The notes under the pieces: generated by a model
Database searches by the model: none
Told to the model about the DNA's origin: nothing
Seen by the model: only the letters and a program-made list of their open reading frames with translations
Program-made: the position numbers and the translations under genes
Part shown: positions 16,780 to 23,305 of the stretch, one piece after another
Numbering within the stretch: the first letter of the stretch is position 1
Layout of the letters: every line of letters starts with the position of its first letter
Assembly: GCF_013618475.1 (NCBI RefSeq)
Contig: NZ_JABJVN010000003.1
Location: forward strand, 62,001-126,000
Reading direction: 5' to 3'
Length of the DNA stretch: 64,000 nt
Origin: Saccharibacillus deserti
GTDB lineage: Bacteria; Bacillota; Bacilli; Paenibacillales; Paenibacillaceae

Positions 16780-16886
16780 TTCACTAAAAGTGAATTTAAT
16801 TTAGAGAATAAGTGAATCGCAAACCCTATAACCATGCGTGTTCAAGAGTTTGATTCACTAAAGATTCACTTAAAGATTCACTTAAA
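16780..16886. repeat. cluster of TTCACT-core repeats at the edge of the AT-rich islet
   Basis: TTCACTAAAAGTGAA forms a perfect palindrome at 16780-16794. Three direct copies of GATTCACTwAAA follow at 16852, 16863 and 16875 (11-12-bp period), and an inverted AAGTGAATC occurs near 16810. The cluster starts about 30 nt past the 3' end of the AlbA_2 gene and about 40 nt after the preceding terminator. Its function is unknown; repeated protein-binding sites or an element end are possible. Confidence 0.6.
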
Positions 16887-16916
16887 GTACTACTTAATCA
16901 AAGGCAAATCCTTTAT

Positions 16917-18578
16917 TTAAGTTAAAGTCCATTTTGATTTTCGCTTATTCCCTCGGTTGGCAATCGAACGATCTTTTTTGGACATTTCGTAGAGAAGATT
17001 ATCTATTTTTTTTCTTCGTTGCTCTTCGTTTAACATGTCTGAAAGTTTGTCCATGAGTAGGTCGTCGATCTCTTTGCGACTTGCGGATTCATATCGATTA
17101 AGGAACGAGATAACGATGTTTTTGTAATACTCTTTGTCGAAGGCTCTATTTTTAATGTAAGTTGTTTTATCCCCCGTGATCTCCGCAATTTGAGCTGATA
17201 AATGCAAGTTTGGTTGCCTGCCTTCGATAAGCTTTTTTGTGCGTAATTGTTTGGCTTCGTCGTTGGAGAGCTTCTCGCGTTTTTGAACTTTATCGAGAAG
17301 CATAACCGTATCCAAATCGAGATCCGTATGATTAATTAACAAGCGCGTATAATTTTCATCTAGAATTTTTCCTGAGATTCGAACTTCGACCTTGTCGGGA
17401 GAGTTTAGATTGTAATCCGGCATAGGGAAAAAGCGGTTTTTTTGAGTGATGAACATTTTTTTAATGCCTGAACCTATGGTATCGATCATATTTAGGTTCA
17501 CCATAGCCTCGGCTAAAAAGCGGTTGCGATAAAATTCTTGCGGAGCGTCATGATGAATGGCCGCTTTGATGCTTCGGGGAAGAAAGGACCCTAAGTTAGT
17601 GAATATCAACTGATCGGGTGTTTCGACCAAATTAATCCGACCGGCAAGTTGGTAGTCTTGATGCGCGATACAGTTATGCAAAGCTTCTCGGATCACATAC
17701 GGGTCGTACTGATTGATTTCGATCGGGAATAAACTATTATCTGCAATATATCGATACTTTAAATTCCTCACTTTTGAGAAGGCATTTTCTGTATTCAAAA
17801 TCAACGGAGGTCCGAAGTGTTCGTAGTCTTGTTCGATACCATCCTTATCTCTAAGAATCCAAGATATTTTTCCAACGGCCGGACTTAACAAGTATTCGGC
17901 TTCCGATTTGCCCAGAAGCAGAATTGCTGCATGGGTGATTTGGTTTTTAATCGTGATTTTTGCTTTGTTCAAAAAAGTGAAATCGTCCCACGTATCCATT
18001 TCTATTTTTAAGCGAGGATGTTTGTTGGAAAATTCGATTCTCGCTTTGGATATTGCAGTCGGATCAAGATCGTCCATTGAAGCATTAGGAATAATTTCGG
18101 CGGACCAATCGCTCAATGTGCTTTGCGCACGGATTTTGTCATATTTGTCGGTTGATAGAGCTGCTATGGATTCATGATTTCTTCCATAGTAATGGCCTTT
18201 CCACGATATTGGTATTCCTTTTGGTGCTGGAGGGATTTGAAATAATACGATTCTTTTGTTATCGATATAAAGCTCGTGAATTTCTTGAAAAGTTATCCCT
18301 TTCGTAAACTCGGCTACTTCTTGTTTTAAACTATCCAGTGCTTCGGGTTTGTTTCTAAAATCGCTACCCACAACGCTTAAATTTTTATCTTCCACGCCGA
18401 ATATGAGCCAACCACTCGCTTTTCCGCGCAAATTGGCTTCATTACCGAGCGCAGAAAAATAAGTTCCTAATTTATTGAAATCATAATTTGTTTTAGCTTC
18501 TTTAAATTCGACCCATTCTGTTTCTTTAGAAAGTTCGAGAAGATTCTGAAATTCAATTAGCAAGCTTTTCTCATTCAT
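16917..18578 (-). CDS. AlbA_2 (Schlafen-type) domain, ATP-binding HTH protein
   Basis: A 553-aa cytosolic protein. Residues about 10-130 match the AlbA_2 / divergent AAA_4 (Schlafen) domain (ETEWVEFKEAKTN; ALGNEANLRGKASGWLIFGVED). The middle contains the HATPase_c_4-like ending common in this family (REALHNCIAHQDYQLAGRINLVETPDQLIFTNLGSFLP; NRFLAEAMVNLNMIDTIGSGIKKMF), and the C-terminus looks like a winged-helix region. Members are annotated as putative regulators or helicases, and some sit in defence islands. The role here is not known. AGAAGG lies 7 nt before the ATG at 18578. A longer frame lacks a ribosome site. Composition is distinctly AT-rich compared with both neighbours, with TTCACT repeats on one side and an inverted repeat on the other, which suggests horizontal acquisition. 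Confidence 0.8.
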   Translation of the reverse strand: MNEKSLLIEFQNLLELSKETEWVEFKEAKTNYDFNKLGTYFSALGNEANLRGKASGWLIFGVEDKNLSVVGSDFRNKPEALDSLKQEVAEFTKGITFQEIHELYIDNKRIVLFQIPPAPKGIPISWKGHYYGRNHESIAALSTDKYDKIRAQSTLSDWSAEIIPNASMDDLDPTAISKARIEFSNKHPRLKIEMDTWDDFTFLNKAKITIKNQITHAAILLLGKSEAEYLLSPAVGKISWILRDKDGIEQDYEHFGPPLILNTENAFSKVRNLKYRYIADNSLFPIEINQYDPYVIREALHNCIAHQDYQLAGRINLVETPDQLIFTNLGSFLPRSIKAAIHHDAPQEFYRNRFLAEAMVNLNMIDTIGSGIKKMFITQKNRFFPMPDYNLNSPDKVEVRISGKILDENYTRLLINHTDLDLDTVMLLDKVQKREKLSNDEAKQLRTKKLIEGRQPNLHLSAQIAEITGDKTTYIKNRAFDKEYYKNIVISFLNRYESASRKEIDDLLMDKLSDMLNEEQRRKKIDNLLYEMSKKDRSIANRGNKRKSKWTLT

Positions 18579-18608
18579 GCGCAACCTTCTTTCTTGGCGA
18601 TAACTAGG

Positions 18609-18646
18609 GCGTGTTTGAAAAATCAACTGAGTTTTCAAACATGTCC
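18609..18646. repeat. 15-bp imperfect inverted repeat upstream of the AlbA_2 gene
   Basis: GTGTTTGAAAA (18611-18621) is mirrored by TTTTCAAACATGTCC (18632-18646). Extended to GGGC/GTCC, 13 of 15 positions pair across a 10-nt gap. It starts 30 nt upstream of the AlbA_2 start. It may be an autoregulatory operator, or the remnant terminus of an insertion element, since similar GTGTTTGAAAA ends occur in some IS families. No transposase is present. Confidence 0.55.
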
Positions 18647-18766
18647 TAAATTCAGTTTACAAAATAATAGTCGCATATACCAAACAACTTCCGTAACCCA
18701 TCCCCTCTTCCCTCCGTATAACCCCTAACGATTCTTCACACGACACAAAACCTAAGGGGAATGACC

Positions 18767-21211
18767 ATGAGTTTGACATCCATCAATATAAACCCGGCCG
18801 GACCGAACGAGGCGCAGGAAGTGACGGGAATTCGGGCCGAAGAAGCTTATCGAAGGGCAGAGCTGCGGGCGGAACAATATCTGGAGCAGCTGACGGAGCG
18901 GGTGCGAAGCGGAAAGTATGCGGCCGAGCTGACGGAAGATTTTCAGGTGTGGAAAAAGAGCCATATCCGCCCGTGGCCGGCGCGTCTGTTCGGCAGCCGC
19001 AGCAGTGCGCAGCCTCAGGATTACAACCGGTATATCCAGTGGATGGATGCCGCCGGCAAGCTGAACGACTATCTCGCGCGCAGCGTGTCGTACCTGTATA
19101 TGCGCGATCTGGGCCGTGCGCTGGACGACCCCGATACGCAGAGCCGTATCCACCGGACGGCGGCAGGCCTCAAACGTTCGCTGCTCAGCGGCGGAGATCC
19201 GCAGGAAGGCATGCCGACAGACGGGTTCGATACGGCTGCGCTGTACCGGTGGGGCCAGCAGGAGCAGATCGAGGACACCGTGATCTGGATGATCGCCAAG
19301 ATGAAGCGCGTATCCGAGAATATTCCGGAAGGCATGGACGCGGAGCAGGCCCAGCGCAAACTGCTGAAGATTATCGCCGGCGTCGTGCTGCATGCGCGGG
19401 AAGAAATGGACGCGCAGACGCCTCAGGAAGAACGTTCCCGCCGTATGGACGAAGCGGTACGGCTGGGATACTCGTACGGACTGACCTACCCGTTCGTCGA
19501 CGATCTGCTCGACTCGAAGCTGCTGACGGACGAGGAGAAAAAGCGCTACTCCGATCTGATCCGCAGCGCCCTGCTGAGCGGCACGGTCCCGGTATGGGAC
19601 GAATGGAGCGGCGCGTTCGAGAGCGGCCATGCGGAGAACTTCGCGCTGATCCGCTATATCCACAGCGAGCTGGGAGAAGCGTTCGAATACATCAAAGGCC
19701 GGCAGTCCGGAGAAGGAGGCAGCGTCTTTTTCGAGCAGGCCTACGTCTTTTTCGAATCGCAGGATGTCGACCGGAACAAAAGTCTGGCTGACGGCACCTA
19801 CACGGCGAGCCAGCTTTACGTACCGGTCATCCTCAAATCTTCCGGCTCCCGCCTGATCGCGCGTTCGGTAGGGCAGGGCGGCGGGGACGGCGGATTCGAG
19901 CGGAGGACTTTTTACTACGGAATCTATAACCAGCTGGCCGACGACTTCGCGGACCTGTTCGACGATCTGGAAACGGGGGCGGTCACGCCGTATACGTATT
20001 ATTGGAAGCATCGCGGCGAACGGCCCGATCTGCAGAGCCCGTTCGAGATGTACTGGGCCGTGATCGCCTACCTGATCCGCGAGGTGTACGGCAGCGACGC
20101 CAACACGAGGGAAGTGCTGCTGGACCGGGCGATCAACGGCCTGAAGAGAGCGCGCCAGCGTCTCGGGATTCCCCGCTACGAAGAGCTGATGGAGGTGCTG
20201 ACTCCCGGCATGCCCGCTCTGAACGCGGTCATCCAGAAGATGGTGCGCCAAGCGGAAGACGTCGAGTTCTTCGACAAGCTGCTGCGCGACCGGATGCTGA
20301 CCGAGATGAAGAAAGACCGCGCGGACCGGGAACGTTTCCGGTCGCTGCTGGACGAGGTGCGGGCGCAGATCGAAGCAGCGCTTCCGATCTCGCCCGTCTC
20401 GAACGTGCCGGCGGTCGGCGATTCGCTCATCGACGCGGCCAACTACAGCCTGGCAGGCTCCGGCAAAAGACTGCGGCCGATCCTGGCGCATCTGGTGGCG
20501 ACGGAAGGCTACGGTCTGGATGGGGATCGGGTGCGCCCGCTGCTCAAATCGCTGGAGTACCTGCATACCGCGTCGCTGATCTTCGACGATCTGCCTTCGC
20601 AGGACGACGCGGACCTCCGGCGCGGCCGGCAGACGCTGCATACGCGCTACGACGGGGCGACCGCCGAGCTGTCCGGACTGCTGCTGATCCAGCAGGGCGT
20701 GCGCGAGCAGTCGCGTCTGCAGGGGTTCAAGCCGGAGACGGTGCTGGAACTGATGCATTATTCGGCGCACAAAGCGGAAGAGCTGTGCATGGGACAGGCG
20801 CTCGATCTGAAATCCCGGGGGCAGAAGCTGACGCTTGAGCGGCTGAACGAGATTTGTTTTTACAAGACGGGGGTCGCGTTCGAAGCATGCCTCATCATGC
20901 CGGCGATGCTGGCGAATGCGCCGCAGGAACAGCTTAAACGGCTGGAAACGTTCGCTTACCACGCCGGCATCGCGTTCCAGATCCGGGACGATCTGCTCGA
21001 CGCCGAAGGCGAAGCGCTGCAGCTCGGCAAGCCTGCGGGGCAGGACGAAGCCAACGGCAGTTCGACGTTCGTAACCGTGCTCGGTGTTGACGGGGCGAAG
21101 CGGGAAATGTGGAATCACTACTGCGAAGCGTCGGACGCGGTGCGGGAACTGCCGGAGCCATTGCGGTTCCTGAAGCATCTGCTGGATTATTTGGTGCAGC
21201 GGGAACGGTAA
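18767..21211 (+). CDS. two-domain class I isoprenoid synthase (C-terminal polyprenyl diphosphate synthase)
   Basis: An 814-aa protein. The C-terminal part (about 530-814) is a trans-isoprenyl diphosphate synthase: GSGKRLRP substrate loop, first Asp-rich motif FDDLPSQDDADLRRG (Asp607, 608, 613) and second motif QIRDDLLD (Asp741, 742, 745) followed by GKPAGQDEANGSSTFV. The DDx4D first motif is that of bacterial farnesyl/geranylgeranyl diphosphate synthases. The N-terminal 500 residues are not part of ordinary synthases (about 300 aa). They contain two further acid clusters, VDDLLDSKLLTDEE (245-249) and ADDFADLFDDLETG (392-401), so a second class I terpenoid-fold unit is possible. AAGGGGA is 6 nt before the ATG at 18767, and an in-frame ATG at 18761 is too close to it. 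It is a single gene with its own terminator. The product is unknown. Confidence 0.82.
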   Translation: MSLTSININPAGPNEAQEVTGIRAEEAYRRAELRAEQYLEQLTERVRSGKYAAELTEDFQVWKKSHIRPWPARLFGSRSSAQPQDYNRYIQWMDAAGKLNDYLARSVSYLYMRDLGRALDDPDTQSRIHRTAAGLKRSLLSGGDPQEGMPTDGFDTAALYRWGQQEQIEDTVIWMIAKMKRVSENIPEGMDAEQAQRKLLKIIAGVVLHAREEMDAQTPQEERSRRMDEAVRLGYSYGLTYPFVDDLLDSKLLTDEEKKRYSDLIRSALLSGTVPVWDEWSGAFESGHAENFALIRYIHSELGEAFEYIKGRQSGEGGSVFFEQAYVFFESQDVDRNKSLADGTYTASQLYVPVILKSSGSRLIARSVGQGGGDGGFERRTFYYGIYNQLADDFADLFDDLETGAVTPYTYYWKHRGERPDLQSPFEMYWAVIAYLIREVYGSDANTREVLLDRAINGLKRARQRLGIPRYEELMEVLTPGMPALNAVIQKMVRQAEDVEFFDKLLRDRMLTEMKKDRADRERFRSLLDEVRAQIEAALPISPVSNVPAVGDSLIDAANYSLAGSGKRLRPILAHLVATEGYGLDGDRVRPLLKSLEYLHTASLIFDDLPSQDDADLRRGRQTLHTRYDGATAELSGLLLIQQGVREQSRLQGFKPETVLELMHYSAHKAEELCMGQALDLKSRGQKLTLERLNEICFYKTGVAFEACLIMPAMLANAPQEQLKRLETFAYHAGIAFQIRDDLLDAEGEALQLGKPAGQDEANGSSTFVTVLGVDGAKREMWNHYCEASDAVRELPEPLRFLKHLLDYLVQRER

Positions 21212-21245
21212 GGGTACAGGAAGACGGGGTTTGAAATATTTAGCC

Positions 21246-21283
21246 AAAAGAGCCGTTCGGTCCGTGGACCAAACGGCTCTTTT
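21246..21283 (+). terminator. terminator after the isoprenoid synthase gene
   Basis: A perfect 12-bp stem AAAAGAGCCGTT / AACGGCTCTTTT encloses a 14-nt loop, and the stem provides the T tract. Confidence 0.85.
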
Positions 21284-21418
21284 CGTTTCGAAAAAGGATT
21301 CCCGCATGCCATTTTTCTTGTTTGGCTGATAGAATCCCCGAATCTGCTTCGTAGTATACAATGTCGGAAGTTAACCGCTGCCTAATCGGGACTTACGGAC
21401 GGAAGGAGGAACGCTCGG

Positions 21419-21994
21419 ATGAAGGAAGACACAGAGCATCGGCATGAACAAGAAAAAGATATCGTCAGGCGCATTCGGGAGCAGGATGAACAGGCGCTGC
21501 GCGATCTGATCGATCTGCACGGCGGATTGCTGACGGCGATCGTCAACCGTTACTTGTCCGGCAGCCGGCAGGATCGCGAGGAATGCCTCGACGACGTGCT
21601 GCTGGCGATCTGGAATCATATCGAATCGTTCGATACGGAGCGAAATTCGCTGCGGCAGTGGACGGCGGCGATAGCCAAATACAGAGCAATCGATTACCGG
21701 CGCAGGGGGTTGAAAGAACGTGAGCGCCACAGCGATGGAGAATTGGATATAGAGCGGCTGCGAAGCACGGATGACGAAGGGTTAAGAGCGAGATCGGACG
21801 TGGAGGATGTTCTGGAGCAGCTGCCGGAAGACGAACGGAGACTGTTTGAGCGTTATTATCTGGAAGGCGTTCCGGCGAAGGAAATCGCGGAAGGGCTGGA
21901 TGTGCGGGAATCGTGGATTCACAATAAATTGTCACGGGGCAGGCAGAAATTGAAGCGGATCTGGACTGCGCGAAACGAGGTGCATGGGGAATGA
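21419..21994 (+). CDS. ECF-type RNA polymerase sigma factor
   Basis: A 191-aa sigma-70 of the extracytoplasmic-function group. Region 2 is at about 15-95 (ALRDLIDLHGGLLTAIVNRYL...DDVLLAIWNHIESFD...WTAAIAKYRAIDYRRR). Region 4 is at about 130-180 (LEQLPEDERRLFERYYLEGVPAKEIAEGLDVRESWIHNKLSRGRQKLK). AAGGAGG lies upstream of the ATG. It overlaps by four bases the DUF4179 gene, which encodes the probable anti-sigma factor, so the two form one translationally coupled operon ending at 23110-23138. Confidence 0.88.
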   Translation: MKEDTEHRHEQEKDIVRRIREQDEQALRDLIDLHGGLLTAIVNRYLSGSRQDREECLDDVLLAIWNHIESFDTERNSLRQWTAAIAKYRAIDYRRRGLKERERHSDGELDIERLRSTDDEGLRARSDVEDVLEQLPEDERRLFERYYLEGVPAKEIAEGLDVRESWIHNKLSRGRQKLKRIWTARNEVHGE

Positions 21995-23037
21995 GCATTT
22001 ACGACGAATTGAATGGAATCAAACTGGACTTGGCGGAGTACGACGAAGAGCCTTTGGCGGAAGAAGAGCGGAAAAAATGGGCGGAGCGCGCAGTTCGAAA
22101 GTTGAACGGTTACGGGCAAGGGGGAATCCGGAGAAGGCGGCAAAAAAGAGCGGCGAAATGGATCGCTGCGGCCGCAGCAGCTGCAGCGGTACTTGCCGGC
22201 GTGACGTTTCCCGCCGGACAGGCGGCGTTGGCCCGATTCCCATTCGTAGCCGGGCTGCTGGAGAGCTTTGCGGGTTACGGGCAAGAGGTCGATTATTCGG
22301 CGTACAAAACGCAGATCGGCGAGACGACGGAGAATGCGTTCGGCAAACTGACGCTGAACGAGATCATTGTCGACACGGACCGGGTGCTCATTACCTCAAC
22401 GTTGGAACCGTCCAAGGAAATGAATGTAGAGAAGGATGATGTGATATGGCTGGATGCAACCGTAACCGTGAATGGACGAAGCGATCTGCAGGCGTCCGGA
22501 GGCAGCGGCTCGGGATCGGACGGAGAAGACGGAACGTATACGACCTATCAGAACATTCCGCTCAGCGAGATTCCAGGCGGGGAGAAGCTGAACATTAAGA
22601 TACAATACGATAGGATCTCATGGTGGAATCAGGAAGATAAACCGACAACGCCGCCGGAACCTTGGACGTTCGATATCCAAACGTCGCGCTCCGCACTTTT
22701 GGCAAAAACCGACGTTATTGAGCTGAATCGTACGGTCGATCTGATCAACGGCGAACAGATCGTCATTGAAAAAGTGATATCGAGTCCGGTCTCTACGTTG
22801 GTGTATTACGAAAGGACGAAACCGAAGAAGAGCGGTTCAAAGCTGTATATGTACGGATTCCGAATGATTTCGGATACAGGTGAAGAAGTGCAGCAGGGAG
22901 AAGGGGAATGGAGCATCGCTGAAGGCGGCTATGCCCGTTACGCAGCGGTTGATCTGACGCAGGGAGATTATTCGCTTATTCCCTATGACGGAACGAAAGG
23001 GCAGGATTTGGGGGAAGCCGTTCCGATCCGGGAATGA
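21991..23037 (+). CDS. DUF4179-domain membrane protein, probable anti-sigma factor
   Basis: A 348-aa single-pass membrane protein. Residues 1-50 are cytosolic and acidic/basic. A hydrophobic span lies at about 52-72 (KWIAAAAAAAAVLAGVTFP), and the rest is an extracytoplasmic DUF4179-type region (AGYGQEVDYSAYKTQIGETTENAFGKLTLNEIIVDTDRVLITSTLE). Bacillus and Paenibacillus genomes place such proteins directly behind ECF sigma factors, where the short cytosolic part is expected to hold the sigma factor. The Gly/Ser-rich insert near 170-180 is probably a loop. The ATGA overlap with the sigma gene supports coupling. The inducing signal is unknown. Confidence 0.8.
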   Translation: MSIYDELNGIKLDLAEYDEEPLAEEERKKWAERAVRKLNGYGQGGIRRRRQKRAAKWIAAAAAAAAVLAGVTFPAGQAALARFPFVAGLLESFAGYGQEVDYSAYKTQIGETTENAFGKLTLNEIIVDTDRVLITSTLEPSKEMNVEKDDVIWLDATVTVNGRSDLQASGGSGSGSDGEDGTYTTYQNIPLSEIPGGEKLNIKIQYDRISWWNQEDKPTTPPEPWTFDIQTSRSALLAKTDVIELNRTVDLINGEQIVIEKVISSPVSTLVYYERTKPKKSGSKLYMYGFRMISDTGEEVQQGEGEWSIAEGGYARYAAVDLTQGDYSLIPYDGTKGQDLGEAVPIRE

Positions 23038-23109
23038 AACATTTTTGCGTCGGCCGGGCCGTCTGCATTTCGCCTATAAAATTTTGTTTCGACGTTTTCG
23101 AAACTTCTG

Positions 23110-23138
23110 AATCGGCAGCCGCGGCGCTGCCGATTTTT
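23110..23138 (+). terminator. terminator of the ECF sigma/anti-sigma operon
   Basis: The perfect 10-bp stem AATCGGCAGC / GCTGCCGATT has a 6-nt loop and a TTTTT tail. Confidence 0.88.
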
Positions 23139-23172
23139 GCTTGGCCCATGAAGATTTTCTCCTCGCAAATCT

Positions 23173-23201
23173 TTGCTTCTTTGCCTGGAATTCTTTATAG
23201 T
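23173..23201 (+). promoter_or_regulatory. SigA-type promoter of the GH3 gene
   Basis: -35 TTGCTT (23173-23178), 17-bp spacer and -10 TATAGT (23196-23201) are followed by a leader of about 95 nt before the GH3 start. No AraR or cre site is visible here. Confidence 0.6.
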
Positions 23202-23305
23202 GGAGGAAGATGCGCGGCGTATTTCCGGCATTTACGAAATGGTTTTCGGAAAGCGTGATCATACGTGCACGGGCAGTATTCACACAGAATCGGGAGGGAA
23301 AGCTT

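Noticed and set aside
16780-16886. CRISPR array
   Set aside because: The repeats are only 11-12 bp and adjacent, without spacers of regular length and without cas genes.
18609-18646. Complete insertion sequence
   Set aside because: An inverted repeat like an IS end is present, but there is no transposase gene or second distant end, so only a remnant or operator can be claimed.
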